A DNA stretch of 64,000 bases, from the NCBI GenBank assembly GCA_902774005.1, contig CACYGK010000001.1:1-64000 (forward strand). The letters are read 5' to 3'. Every line of letters starts with the position of its first letter. Position 1 is the stretch's first letter. The notes under the pieces were generated by a model. The model had not been told where the DNA came from and did no database searches. It saw nothing but the letters and a program-made list of their open reading frames with translations. This stretch comes from an uncultured Bacteroidales bacterium (GTDB taxonomy: Bacteria > Bacteroidota > Bacteroidia > Bacteroidales > Bacteroidaceae). Position numbers and translations under genes: made by a program. Below, piece after piece: positions 7,667 through 18,360 of this stretch.

Positions 7667-10146
7667 AAAGCGAACTCCAAAACGTCTTTTACCGTCTTCA
7701 CATAGTGGAAAGTCAGTCCCTTTGTGTATATTGCCGGAACCTCCTCTACATTTCTTCGGTTTTCCTCGCAGCATACTATATCAGTAATCCCGGCACGTTT
7801 TGCAGCCAGTATTTTCTCCTTTACACCACCGATAGGCAGTACCTTTCCGCGGAGAGTGATCTCGCCTGTCATCGCAATCTGCTTTCTCACCTTCCTGCCT
7901 GTGATGGCTGAGGCTATCGAAGTGGCAATGGTGATACCTGCCGACGGTCCGTCCTTCGGAGTGGCTCCTTCCGGTACATGTACATGAATATTGTGAGTAG
8001 CAAAGAAGTCTGCCCAAGTAGCCGTATGTTTCAGTCCGTCCTTTTCCAACTGTTCTTTCACGCTCTTCGGCAGTTCTGGAGCCTCACCGAGCAACTGGGT
8101 ATTTGCTTTTAGATATTGCAGGGCGATGGTAGCCGATTCCTTCATCACGTCTCCCAGATTACCTGTTATCGACAGCCCTGCCTGCTTCGATTCGTTGAAG
8201 CTGGTCTCGATATACAGAATCTCACCACCCACACTTGTCCATGCCAGTCCGGTGACAACACCACATTGTGCATTGCCCTCGTACTTGTCACGTTGGAAGA
8301 GTTCGGTACCGAGGTACTTCTTCACATCCTCAACCTTCAGTTCTCCTGTTGGCAGTTCTTCGGTCTTTGCATACTCCAGCGTAATCTTTCTTAGCAGAGC
8401 CGTAATCTTCTTGTCCAGTTCGCGTACTCCCGATTCGCGGGTGTAGTCCTCGATTATTTTCTCAATGGCACCTTTCGACAGTCTGATATTACTGTCTTTC
8501 ATGCCGAGGTTGTCGAGCTCTTTGGGTACGAGATGGCGCTTAGCTATCTCTATCTTCTCCTCAGTCAGATATCCGCTCACCTCAATCAGTTCCATACGGT
8601 CGAGGAGTGGGGCAGGGATATTGCCGATGTTATTTGCTGTGGCTATGAACATCACCTTCGAGAGGTCGTAGTCCACATCCAGATAATTATCATGGAAAGC
8701 AGAGTTCTGTTCGGGATCGAGTACTTCAAGCAGAGCAGATGCAGGGTCACCATGCACATTGCCTTGTGTCACCTTATCTATCTCGTCGAGTATGAATACA
8801 GGATTCGAACTCTTTGCCTTAATGATGTTCTTGATGATACGTCCAGGCATAGCACCTACATAAGTGCGGCGATGTCCGCGTATTTCAGCCTCGTCGTGTA
8901 TGCCACCCAGACTCATCCTCACGTACTTACGTTTCATGGCTGTGGCGATACTCTTTCCGAGACTTGTCTTTCCGACACCCGGAGGACCATACAGACAGAT
9001 GATTGGACTCTTGAAGTCACCTCTCATCTTCAGTACTGCCAGGTGCTCAAGGATGCGTTCCTTCACCTTCTCCATACCGAAATGGTCTTTGTTCAGTATG
9101 CGTTCTGCATTCTTGATGCTCAGGTTATCCTTTGTATATTCGTTCCACGGCAGGTCGGTCAGCGTCTCAAGATATGAATAGCTTGTCTGATAATCGGGAC
9201 TTGACGGATTCTGACGTGTCAGTTTCCTTATTTCGTCATCGAACATCTCAGCCATCTCCTTGCTCCACTTCATCTTCTCCGCTTTCTTCTTCAGTTTGGC
9301 TACAGTATCGCGGTCGTCCGTATCATTCAGTTCCTCTTCGATGCGTTCCATCTCCTGACGCAGGAAATACTCACGCTGCTGCTTGTCTATCTGTTCTCGT
9401 GTCTGCTGTTGCAGATTGTGTTTCAGCATGGCAAACTGATACTCCCTTGTCAGCATGCCCAGTAGCTTATAAGCTCTGTCAAACAGATTTGTCTCTTCCA
9501 GCAGTACGATACGTTCCTTGTTGTCAAGTGTTATGTTCGTACAGATGAAGTTGATAGCCATTGCCTTGTCGGTGATATTCCTCAGGGCAAAAGCCATACC
9601 CAGTCCGGGTTCACTGGTACGCATCAGTTTGTAGGCAGTCTCTGTACATGATTCTACTACGGCGTTCCAGTTTCTGTCACTCTTGGCAGGCACTTCTTCA
9701 GGGAAGAGTTCGGTCTGTCCCTTCAGGTAAGTACCGCTCTCATCGAGCGACACCATACGAATACGCTGGAATCCCTGAAGAATAGCTGTTTGTGAATTGT
9801 CAGGCAGTCGTATTATTCGTACCACCTTGGCAACCACACCTGTATGGTACAGATCGTTCAGTCCCGGTTTCGTTACATTATCATCAATCTGCGAAAACAC
9901 ACCTATCGGTTCGTTGCGCTTCTGTGCATCCTCCACCAGTTTGACTGACGAACGTCTGCCCAGACTCACCGGCATGATGTTATTCGGAAACAGCATCACA
10001 CCCTTCAGTGGCAGTATAGATATATAGTCGTTGGGAGTCACGGTGAAGTCTATCATCCGTGCATCCGGTTCATCAAAATTTGCGAACAGAGAAATCTGAT
10101 TTCCCTGTCCTTCGTCAGTTATTATTTCGTCAAATAATTCAGTCAT
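7657..10146 (-). CDS. lon: ATP-dependent Lon protease
   Basis: 829 residues, usual length for bacterial Lon. Order of domains: N-terminal substrate-binding LAN domain (about 40-240, with ILPLKGVMLFPN), a coiled-coil region (about 245-320), the AAA+ module with Walker A GPPGVGKTS near residue 385 and Walker B FILDEIDKV near 450, and the C-terminal protease domain with the Ser of KDGPSAG (about 732) and the Lys of GGVKEKILAAKRAG (about 775) as catalytic dyad. It degrades misfolded and regulatory proteins in the cytoplasm. It heads the lon-tgt-lptG-helicase run. A TATCTTCG box 40 bases upstream may be its promoter. The stop codon lies in heptamer-repeat DNA shared with the tgt start. Confidence 0.97.
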   Translation of the reverse strand: MTELFDEIITDEGQGNQISLFANFDEPDARMIDFTVTPNDYISILPLKGVMLFPNNIMPVSLGRRSSVKLVEDAQKRNEPIGVFSQIDDNVTKPGLNDLYHTGVVAKVVRIIRLPDNSQTAILQGFQRIRMVSLDESGTYLKGQTELFPEEVPAKSDRNWNAVVESCTETAYKLMRTSEPGLGMAFALRNITDKAMAINFICTNITLDNKERIVLLEETNLFDRAYKLLGMLTREYQFAMLKHNLQQQTREQIDKQQREYFLRQEMERIEEELNDTDDRDTVAKLKKKAEKMKWSKEMAEMFDDEIRKLTRQNPSSPDYQTSYSYLETLTDLPWNEYTKDNLSIKNAERILNKDHFGMEKVKERILEHLAVLKMRGDFKSPIICLYGPPGVGKTSLGKSIATAMKRKYVRMSLGGIHDEAEIRGHRRTYVGAMPGRIIKNIIKAKSSNPVFILDEIDKVTQGNVHGDPASALLEVLDPEQNSAFHDNYLDVDYDLSKVMFIATANNIGNIPAPLLDRMELIEVSGYLTEEKIEIAKRHLVPKELDNLGMKDSNIRLSKGAIEKIIEDYTRESGVRELDKKITALLRKITLEYAKTEELPTGELKVEDVKKYLGTELFQRDKYEGNAQCGVVTGLAWTSVGGEILYIETSFNESKQAGLSITGNLGDVMKESATIALQYLKANTQLLGEAPELPKSVKEQLEKDGLKHTATWADFFATHNIHVHVPEGATPKDGPSAGITIATSIASAITGRKVRKQIAMTGEITLRGKVLPIGGVKEKILAAKRAGITDIVCCEENRRNVEEVPAIYTKGLTFHYVKTVKDVLEFALLN

Positions 10147-10185
10147 TCTTCTTACTCCTATTCATCATATATTGAAAAAACGGTG

Positions 10186-10193
10186 CGAAGATA
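10186..10193 (-). promoter_or_regulatory. Candidate -7 promoter box for lon
   Basis: Minus-strand TATCTTCG, a one-base variant of TAnnTTTG, 40 bases before the lon ATG. No clear TTTG is seen 19-21 bases further upstream. Confidence 0.45.
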
Positions 10194-10298
10194 CGAAAAA
10201 AATGTGGAAAAATGAGCATCCTCCGACTTAATAAATGAAAAAAACTCAATTTTCAACATTTCAATCCTTTAATTCTTCCCCTTTTCAACTTTTTGCAC

Positions 10299-10306
10299 TA
10301 ACTTCG
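10299..10306 (+). promoter_or_regulatory. Candidate -7 promoter box for the map operon
   Basis: Plus-strand TAACTTCG lies 29 bases before the map ATG. The same variant box appears before ftsK. The -33 region is T-rich but lacks an exact TTTG. Confidence 0.45.
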
Positions 10307-10335
10307 CGCTCGCTAAACGAACACGACATAGTGTG

Positions 10336-11205
10336 ATGATAAGATTACAGAAGAAAAAGAACAAACGCAACTGGCACACCATCGCTGGTCAGCCGCTTAC
10401 CGAAATGGATAAGCGCATACTTGCCATCGAGAACAAAGGACATATAGTGCCGACGCGCGACCTGATCAAGACTCCCGAACAGATTGAAGGCATACGCAGG
10501 GCTGGAGTCATCAATACTGGTGTACTCGATGCCGTAGCAGCTGAGATACATGAGGGGATGAGTACTCTCGAAATAGATAATCTCGTCTATCAATATACCC
10601 TCGACCATCATGCCACTCCTGCCTGTTTGGGTTATGAGGGTTTTCCGAAGAGCTGTTGTACCAGCATCAACGAAGTGGTGTGCCACGGTATTCCGAATGA
10701 GGACGATATACTTGAAGAGGGTGACATCATCAATGTCGATTGCACAACAATCCTCGACGGTTACTTTGCCGATGCCAGTCGTATGTTTGTCATAGGAAAG
10801 ACAACACCCGCCAAGCAACGCCTCGTCGATGTGGCATGGGAATGCCTCAAGATAGGGGAGGAAACAGCCAAACCATATTGTTTTGTCGGTGATATAGGCA
10901 ATGCCATAGCCAAGCATGCACACAAGAACGGATATACCATAGTCCGCGACCTCTGTGGTCATGGTGTGGGTAATGCCTTTCATGAGGAACCGGACGTGGA
11001 GCATTACGGAAAGAAGGGTACAGGTATGCTTCTGGTGCCAGGTATGGTATTCACAATCGAACCAATGGTAAATATGGGTGATTGGCGTGTGTTTGTCGAT
11101 GCCGATGATGATTGGACGGTAGTGACCGAGGACGAACTTCCGAGTGCTCAATGGGAACATACTTTTCTTATGACTGAGACGGGAGTTGAAATATTAACTC
11201 ATTGA
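10336..11205 (+). CDS. map: Methionine aminopeptidase, type I
   Basis: 289 residues. It removes the initiator methionine from nascent proteins. The dinuclear-metal ligands are in place: Asp in INVDCTT and in YFADASRMF (about 135-150), His in LCGHGVG (near 212), Glu in FTIEPM (near 244) and Glu in QWEHT (near 276). There is an N-terminal extension of about 45 residues before the catalytic fold (IKTPEQIEGIRRAG), rich in Lys/Arg at its start, longer than the E. coli enzyme. The frame could open at GTG 10333, but ATG 10336 is preferred. It is the first gene of a plus-strand operon with tsaD and rsmE; the tsaD ATG follows five bases after the stop. Confidence 0.95.
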   Translation: MIRLQKKKNKRNWHTIAGQPLTEMDKRILAIENKGHIVPTRDLIKTPEQIEGIRRAGVINTGVLDAVAAEIHEGMSTLEIDNLVYQYTLDHHATPACLGYEGFPKSCCTSINEVVCHGIPNEDDILEEGDIINVDCTTILDGYFADASRMFVIGKTTPAKQRLVDVAWECLKIGEETAKPYCFVGDIGNAIAKHAHKNGYTIVRDLCGHGVGNAFHEEPDVEHYGKKGTGMLLVPGMVFTIEPMVNMGDWRVFVDADDDWTVVTEDELPSAQWEHTFLMTETGVEILTH

Positions 11206-11210
11206 TAACG

Positions 11211-12236
11211 ATGCAGAAACCAATAATTATATTAGCTATTGAATCAAGTTGTGACGATACCAGTGCAGCAGTCCTTCGTGACGGTATTCTGCTCAGTAAC
11301 GTAACAGCTTCGCAGACCGTTCACGAAGCCTGGGGCGGGGTAGTACCCGAACTTGCCAGTCGTGCCCACCAGCAGAATATAGTACCCGTCGTCGATCATG
11401 CATTGAAGAAGGCTGGGGTAGAGAAAGAAGAACTCAGTGCTATTGCCTTCACCCGTGGTCCCGGACTGATGGGTTCACTCCTCGTGGGAGTCAGTTTTGC
11501 CAAGGGACTTGCACGCAGTCTCGGTATTCCGATGATAGACGTGAACCATCTGCAGGGTCATGTCCTTGCACATTTCATACGTGAGAGTGATGATGACCAC
11601 TCACAGCCGTCGTTCCCTTATCTATGCCTGCTCGTCAGCGGTGGCAATTCACAGATAGTCAAGGTCAACAGCTATGATAATATGGAGATACTCGGACAGA
11701 CTATCGATGATGCAGCCGGTGAGGCTATCGATAAGTGTTCGAAGGTAATGGGACTGGGCTATCCGGGTGGACCTATCATCGACCGTCTTGCCCGTCAGGG
11801 TAATCCTGATGCCTATGAGTTCTCGAAACCACAGATTAAGGGATATGACTATAGTTTCTCAGGACTCAAGACCTCCTTCCTTTATCATCTGCAAGACTGG
11901 CAGAAAGAAGACCCTGATTTTGTAGAGCATCATAAGGAAGACCTTGCAGCAAGTCTTGAAAAGACCGTAGTTGACATACTCATGAAGAAACTACGTCTCG
12001 CCGTTAAGGATACAGGTATCCGTCAGGTAGCCGTAGCAGGTGGAGTTTCAGCTAATACCGGATTGCGCAACGCCTTCAAGGACCATGCACGTCGTTACCA
12101 TTGGAAAATCTTCATTCCGAAGTTTTCCTACACTACCGACAACGCAGCTATGATAGGCATAACAGGTTATTTCAAGTATCAGGCGGGTGATTTCTGTGAT
12201 ATCGATGCCGAACCCTTTGCACGCATTACACAATGA
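11211..12236 (+). CDS. tsaD: tRNA threonylcarbamoyladenosine synthase subunit TsaD
   Basis: 341 residues. TsaD transfers the threonylcarbamoyl group to A37 of tRNAs that read ANN codons, working with TsaB and TsaE. Family landmarks are the N-terminal ESSCDDTSAA, the two metal-binding histidines in the HQQNIVPV-type region and NHLQGHVLAHF (near 110-120), the LLVSGGNSQ loop, and the C-terminal nucleotide-site sequence AVAGGVSANTGLR near 265. The open frame begins earlier at a TTG overlapping map, but the ATG at 11211 gives the standard N-terminus. Its stop overlaps the rsmE start in an ATGA, implying translational coupling. Confidence 0.97.
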   Translation: MQKPIIILAIESSCDDTSAAVLRDGILLSNVTASQTVHEAWGGVVPELASRAHQQNIVPVVDHALKKAGVEKEELSAIAFTRGPGLMGSLLVGVSFAKGLARSLGIPMIDVNHLQGHVLAHFIRESDDDHSQPSFPYLCLLVSGGNSQIVKVNSYDNMEILGQTIDDAAGEAIDKCSKVMGLGYPGGPIIDRLARQGNPDAYEFSKPQIKGYDYSFSGLKTSFLYHLQDWQKEDPDFVEHHKEDLAASLEKTVVDILMKKLRLAVKDTGIRQVAVAGGVSANTGLRNAFKDHARRYHWKIFIPKFSYTTDNAAMIGITGYFKYQAGDFCDIDAEPFARITQ

Positions 12237-12943
12237 AAGAAGTACGTTATTTCTATGTTCCCGATGCTCAGCATACCGACATGCTGCCTGATGATGAGGC
12301 TCAGCATGCCCTTCGTGTGTTGAGGCTGTCCGAGGGCGACGAAATAGTGCTTATCGACGGCGAAGGCAGTTTTCATGATGCCGTCATCACTTATGCTGAC
12401 AAGCGCCAGTGCCGCTATCGCATCACCGGTTCACACTTTGTGGGTAAGTTCTGGAAGGGCTCCATCCATCTGGCTATGGCTCCTACGAAGAATATCGACC
12501 GTACTGAATGGGTGGCAGAGAAAGCTACCGAGATTGGTTTCGATTCTCTTACCTTCCTTCGTTGTCAGTTCTCCGAACGTACACAGATAAAACCTGAACG
12601 TATCGAACGCATACTTATCTCTGCCATGAAGCAGAGCAAGAAAGCACTCAAACCTGAGCTTCATGACATGACCGACTTCCGTTCGTTCGTACAGTCGGCA
12701 AACGAAACACATAAATATATATGTCATTGCTACGACGACAGCCTGCCACTTCTTCGCGACGTACTGCCACAAGGTGCTGATGCCCTTGTGATGATAGGTC
12801 CCGAGGGCGATTTCTCCATCGATGAGGTACGCCTTGCCGAAGCCGCAGGATTTCAGTCCGTATCGCTTGGTGCAGCACGTCTGCGCACCGAGACTGCCGC
12901 ACTCGTAGCCGTACACCTTATGAACCTTGCTAATACAAAATAA
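12233..12943 (+). CDS. rsmE: 16S rRNA (uracil-1498-N3)-methyltransferase RsmE
   Basis: 236 residues of the SPOUT-fold methyltransferase that makes m3U1498 in 16S rRNA using SAM. The N-terminal PUA-like domain (RYFYVPDA...HALRVLRLSEGDEI) is followed by the trefoil-knot domain, with the diagnostic MIGPEGDFSIDEV (about 184-196) and SLGAARLRTETAAL (about 208-221) loops that bind SAM. It is translationally coupled to tsaD by a 4-base overlap, and the next lipoprotein gene begins four bases after its stop. Confidence 0.96.
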   Translation: MKEVRYFYVPDAQHTDMLPDDEAQHALRVLRLSEGDEIVLIDGEGSFHDAVITYADKRQCRYRITGSHFVGKFWKGSIHLAMAPTKNIDRTEWVAEKATEIGFDSLTFLRCQFSERTQIKPERIERILISAMKQSKKALKPELHDMTDFRSFVQSANETHKYICHCYDDSLPLLRDVLPQGADALVMIGPEGDFSIDEVRLAEAAGFQSVSLGAARLRTETAALVAVHLMNLANTK

Positions 12944-12947
12944 GATT

Positions 12948-14420
12948 ATGAAAAAATTTACTATTGACCATTTACTATTTACTATTGGTTTGTTGTTTTT
13001 CTGTTCTTGCAGCAAACGCCAGTATCTTAACGTTATTCCTCAGAACCCTGCCTTTGTGGTTTCTGTCGATTTCAAGACCATTGCGGAAAAAGGTGAAATC
13101 TCTGAATCTCCCTATCTGCCTCAGCTCACAAGTTTGCTCGGTGGTATGTCTGAAAAGTTTTCCAACTATATAGAGAACCCTGGTAAGACGGGTATCGACT
13201 TCCGTCAACCGGCATATTTATTCGGTGACGGTTCCTATATAGGTCTGACTATGGCTGTATATGACGAAGATGACCTTGCAGATTTCTTCACGGTACTCCA
13301 TCAGCAGAATGCCTGCGGACCTCTCACAGAGAAAGATGGCATTCATTACACGAAAATACAAGGGGTGAAGGGTGTCGCTGCTTTCAATAAGCATACCTTA
13401 CTCTATATCAATTCCTCTCCAGAGTTTGCATGTCAGCTCTTGGCACAGCAGGAGGAGAATAGTTTTACGGCTACTGATGCCTACGACCGCATGACCAACC
13501 TCGAAGGTGAGATTCTCATGTACGGCAATGCGGCATCCGTGCCTTCTACAGCCGTAGCAGACATGAAGTCATTGCTGCCTGAAGGAATACGCTATACCGA
13601 TGTGGATGCTTACAGTTCTACCCGTTTTGCTGACGGCAGTATCATAGTAAGCAGTCAGCTCCGTGGTAAGACGAAGGAGGCTGAGCGACTCTTGAAGAAA
13701 GGACATAAGTCGCTCAAGAAAATCAAGGGTGACTACATCCAGAGTGCTCCTGAGGATTTCCTAGTCTGGGCATGTGCTGGTGTGGAGAAAGGTGAATTGC
13801 TTAATGTCATAAAGAACAGTAATCTTGGTCATCAGCTTCTGCTCGTTCTCGAACGCGCCATCGATATCGAACAGATTCTCCGTCAAGTTGAAGGTGATGC
13901 TGTAATCATGATGCCACGCAATTATAAGATGCACGGTTACGACCAGTTCATGTTCATTTCGAAGGTTGACGACACAGATTTCATGAAAGATGTGGATTAC
14001 TGGCAGAAGTCTATGGCGGATTTCGATATGTCAATGAGTCGCACTATCGGTGACAATTTCGTACTGAAGGCAGGTATCAAGACCTACAACTGGGGACTCG
14101 AAGGCGATCAGTTCTATTTCGCTACTGACGATATGTTTGCCCATAATGCTACGGCACAGCGTAGCGACCTGCTCAAACCTCTTGAGGATGAAATCTGTTC
14201 AAGTTATCTCTATGCTTACATCAATCTACAGACTCTTCTCGAAGGTACGAACATGACTCCGGCACATTGCGCTTTTCCAATGCCACCATTCCTTTGGATG
14301 CTGAAGTCTGTCATTTTCCAATCAAAGGAGCAGGGTACACTCGACATAGCAATTAATCTGAAAGATGAGTCACAGAACTCGCTCAAGACACTTTTCCATG
14401 CAACAGATACATCTCATTGA
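12948..14420 (+). CDS. DUF4836-type lipoprotein
   Basis: 490 residues resembling the DUF4836 family, secreted proteins of unknown function in Bacteroidales. A signal sequence ends in LLFFCSCSKRQ, so Cys near residue 22-24 could be lipidated. The mature start (QYLNVIPQNPAFVVSVDF) is the characteristic family opening. The signal peptide core FTIDHLLFTIGLLF is encoded by heptamer-repeat DNA (12957-12991). ATG 12948 is preferred to an upstream TTG inside rsmE. It is followed, with overlap, by an ABC ATPase and an FtsX-like permease, so it may be a surface or periplasmic partner of that transporter; this link is only from position. Confidence 0.75.
   Translation: MKKFTIDHLLFTIGLLFFCSCSKRQYLNVIPQNPAFVVSVDFKTIAEKGEISESPYLPQLTSLLGGMSEKFSNYIENPGKTGIDFRQPAYLFGDGSYIGLTMAVYDEDDLADFFTVLHQQNACGPLTEKDGIHYTKIQGVKGVAAFNKHTLLYINSSPEFACQLLAQQEENSFTATDAYDRMTNLEGEILMYGNAASVPSTAVADMKSLLPEGIRYTDVDAYSSTRFADGSIIVSSQLRGKTKEAERLLKKGHKSLKKIKGDYIQSAPEDFLVWACAGVEKGELLNVIKNSNLGHQLLLVLERAIDIEQILRQVEGDAVIMMPRNYKMHGYDQFMFISKVDDTDFMKDVDYWQKSMADFDMSMSRTIGDNFVLKAGIKTYNWGLEGDQFYFATDDMFAHNATAQRSDLLKPLEDEICSSYLYAYINLQTLLEGTNMTPAHCAFPMPPFLWMLKSVIFQSKEQGTLDIAINLKDESQNSLKTLFHATDTSH
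12957..12991 (+). repeat. Heptamer tract encoding a signal peptide
   Basis: Units TTTACTA, TTGACCA, TTTACTA, TTTACTA, TTGGTTT code for the hydrophobic core of the DUF4836 lipoprotein signal sequence. Confidence 0.75.
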
Positions 14421-15042
14421 CACTTTGCCGCAGGTTTTTTCCGACCGTACAGACCTGAAGTCGGACGTGTGGCATCATGACATAACACTTGAACGTGGTC
14501 AAACCTACCTCATTGAGGCAGGTTCGGGTACAGGTAAATCGTCGCTCTGCAGTTTTGTTTACGGATACCGTAACGATTATCAGGGCACCATACTCTTCGA
14601 CTCTGCCGACGTGCGTACTTTCTCCGTCAGTCAATGGACCGAAATACGCAGACGTCACCTCTCACTCCTTTGGCAGGAACTGCGACTCTTTCCCGAACTG
14701 ACAGCACTGGAGAACGTGCAACTGAAGAACCGTCTCACAGGGTTTCAGAAATCCAGTCAGATAGACCAGTGGTTCGAACTTCTCGGCATAGCAGACCGTC
14801 GTGACACACTCGTAGCACGTATGTCATTCGGACAACAGCAGCGCGTAGCTATGATTCGTGCTCTCTGCCAGCCTTTCGACTTCATCTTCATCGACGAACC
14901 CATATCTCATCTCGACGATCATAATGCCGACATAATGGGACAACTTCTCGTTGCCGAAGCACAGCGACAAGGGGCAGCTATCGTCACTACTTCCATCGGT
15001 AAACATCTGAACCTCAATTATACCCAAGTCTTTAAACTGTAA
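14398..15042 (+). CDS. ABC transporter ATP-binding protein
   Basis: 214 residues. A LolD/FtsE-type ATPase subunit with Walker A EAGSGTGKSS (about 39-48), the signature MSFGQQQRVAMIRAL (about 141-155) and Walker B FIFIDEP. After Walker B the usual switch-loop His (VTHD) is absent; the sequence reads IVTTSIGKHL, so the His that contacts ATP gamma-phosphate is not where expected. The ATG at 14398 overlaps the DUF4836 gene by 23 bases; an earlier start at 14365 would extend an unlikely basic N-terminus. It is followed by the matching permease after a 20-base gap made of heptamers. The substrate is unknown; the context suggests a lipoprotein- or envelope-related function. Confidence 0.88.
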   Translation: MQQIHLIDTLPQVFSDRTDLKSDVWHHDITLERGQTYLIEAGSGTGKSSLCSFVYGYRNDYQGTILFDSADVRTFSVSQWTEIRRRHLSLLWQELRLFPELTALENVQLKNRLTGFQKSSQIDQWFELLGIADRRDTLVARMSFGQQQRVAMIRALCQPFDFIFIDEPISHLDDHNADIMGQLLVAEAQRQGAAIVTTSIGKHLNLNYTQVFKL

Positions 15043-15059
15043 ACGGTAAACTGTAAACT
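15032..15059. repeat. 7-base-period repeat tract between ABC genes (4 units)
   Basis: Units TTAAACT, GTAAACG, GTAAACT, GTAAACT include the ATPase stop codon TAA (15040-15042) and nearly all of the gap to the permease ATG. Confidence 0.8.
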
Positions 15060-15062
15060 AAA

Positions 15063-16234
15063 ATGCTCTGGAAACTTCTTCGTCATCATATCTCTATACC
15101 TCAGTTTGCAGGATTCTTCCTTGCTAACCTCATAGGTATGGTCATCATACTTCTCGGTGTACAGTTCTACACCGACGTACAAGCAATATACAACGGTGAA
15201 GATACCTTCATGAAGGCTGACTACCTCATCATCAACAAGAAGGTGGGTACCGTCTCGATGTTCACGGGTAGCAGCGTAGCGTTCGATAGCGACGAACAGC
15301 AGGACCTGCGTCAGCAACCATTTGTCAAGGACGTCGGACTCTTCACCCCCAGTGCCTTCCATGTGCGTGCAGCTTTTCAGATGCAGGGACTTGCCAACAT
15401 GACCACCGACATGTTTTTCGAGTCTGTTCCAGACCGCTTCGTCGATGTGGCTTCCTCCCGTTGGCATTATACCGAAGGCGACAGCAACCTGCCCATCATC
15501 CTGCCCAAGAACTATCTCGACCTCTACAACTTCGGTTATGCCTCTTCGCGTGGTATGCCAAAATTTTCAGAGGGCATAGTGGGTGCCATCACTCTTGGCA
15601 TTACCGTCAGCGGTGGAGGCAACATGCAGCAGTTCGACGGACATATAGTAGGTTTCAGCAGTCGTCTCAATACCATACTCGTGCCTGAGTCGTTCATGCT
15701 GTGGGCAAACAAACGCTTTGCAGATCATCCTGTCGAACCCACACGACTCGTCGTCAAGGTGGATAATCCAACTGACGAACGCATCACGCAATATCTCAAC
15801 GACAACGGTTATGAAACCGATGCTGCCAAACTCGATGCCTCAAAGACCAGTTTCCTGCTGCGTATCATCACGGCTATCGTGACATCCATCGGACTCGTTA
15901 TCTCCATTCTGGCGGTTTATATTCTGATGCTGTCAATTTACCTGCTCGTAGAGAAGAACTCTACCAAACTCGAAAACCTCCTCATCATCGGTTATAGTCC
16001 TTGGCGCGTCTCTATGCCTTACCAGTCGCTTACCATCGTACTGAATATTTTAGTACTCCTTCTTTCATTTGGAGCTTTGCTGCTCGCACGTGGCGTCTAT
16101 CTCTCAATGCTTGCAGGCTTCTTCCCGCAGTTCGATTCCCCGTCGCTTCTGCCTTCACTCGCTGTGGGACTCTTTATCTTCATCATCGTATCCATTATTA
16201 ATATAATAGTAGTCCGCAATAAAGTAATGTCAAT

Positions 16235-16253
<19 letters not shown>
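15063..16253 (+). CDS. FtsX-like ABC transporter permease
   Basis: 396 residues with the MacB/FtsX layout: one N-terminal transmembrane helix (about 14-35), a periplasmic domain of about 230 residues, and three C-terminal helices (about 267-300, 317-345, 362-385). The preceding ATPase is its obvious partner. Such transporters usually act mechanically on periplasmic or membrane substrates such as lipoproteins and peptides rather than importing solutes. The gene overlaps the kinase/RapZ fusion gene by 19 bases, so the two are probably co-translated. Substrate unknown. Confidence 0.85.
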
Positions 16254-17761
<1,508 letters not shown>

Positions 17762-17797
17762 TCTCAGTTTTCTAAGACATCTGACGTACTCTTTGCG

Positions 17798-17907
17798 GCA
17801 CGTCTCTACCTTGCTCGCAGCACGTCTCAGCCTTTTCGTGACGTGTTCAGTGCCGCGTTGTGACGTGTTCAGCGCCGCGTCGCATCGTCGCGCCCGCGTG
17901 GTAAAAG
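17798..17907. repeat. GC-rich tandem repeats with 22-base period (about 5 units)
   Basis: Five degenerate units start at 17798, 17820, 17842, 17864 and 17886. The first two begin GCACGTCTC; the third and fourth begin CGTGTTCAG and share GCCGCGT. The block ends in GCGTGGTAAAAGTG and is followed by TTGCCTTGTAAAGG. A related block with the same ending is at 54808-54940. Both lie between convergent genes. There are no unique spacers, so it is not a CRISPR. Confidence 0.8.
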
Positions 17908-17965
17908 TGCCGTAATGATAGAATGTTGTTTTGCCTTGTAAAGGAAAACAAGTGTCAGTCAGAGC

Positions 17966-18138
17966 TATCTCAGTATCTCAATCTCAGTTGTAAATAAGGT
18001 GTCACAGTTATTGTCGAATCTACCCTTATAAGAACTTATAACTTATTAATAATCAATTATATATAATAATATAAGTATATAAAATAGAGGTGTGTGTACC
18101 ACAAAAAAATGTAATTGAGATTGAGATTTGAGATAATA
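17966..18138. repeat. Imperfect inverted repeat flanking an AT-rich core
   Basis: The left arm (17966-17990, TATCTCAGTATCTCAATC and onward) pairs with the right arm (18113-18135, TTGAGATTGAGATTTGAG and onward), about 25 bases with few mismatches. The core of about 120 bases is very AT-rich and contains a smaller palindrome TTATAAG-AA-CTTATAA near 18025. The right arm is itself built of TTGAGAT heptamers. No coding potential is visible. It could be a small non-autonomous element remnant or a termination or structural element. Confidence 0.5.
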
Positions 18139-18297
18139 TAAATTCAAAGAAAAATTTAACTCCTTGTTTATTAGTAAGTTATCTTTGTTGTTGTTTCTCT
18201 TTATTGGTATCTCAGTCTCTGAAAAGTGTTATTTTCCATAGTTTTAGCCTCTAAAAAGCCTTGTTTTTGAAGCTTCAAACTGCATTTTATAACATAA
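18139..18297. other. Remaining gene-free AT-rich sequence
   Basis: This completes the 599-base gap between the convergent kinase/RapZ gene and the 328-residue lipoprotein gene. A further copy of the TATCTCAG-type word occurs near 18211. I see no open frame with a plausible product and no RNA gene. Confidence 0.5.
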
Positions 18298-18326
18298 AAG
18301 AGTGTTTCAAAAACTGAAACACTCTT
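18298..18326 (-). terminator. Rho-independent terminator of the 328-residue lipoprotein gene
   Basis: Perfect 11-base arms AAGAGTGTTTC / GAAACACTCTT with a 7-base loop, followed on the minus strand by TTATG. It lies 35 bases beyond the gene's stop codon. Confidence 0.8.
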
Positions 18327-18360
18327 CCTTTATTTGCATTATTTTATCAATAAAATTAGC

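Noticed and set aside
10345..11160. A 271-codon open frame on the minus strand opposite map
   Set aside because: It lies wholly antisense to a clear methionine aminopeptidase gene, has no family features and arises from codon bias of the real gene.
17798..17907. CRISPR-like array from the regular 22-base spacing
   Set aside because: Units are contiguous and degenerate with no unique spacers, and no cas genes are present.
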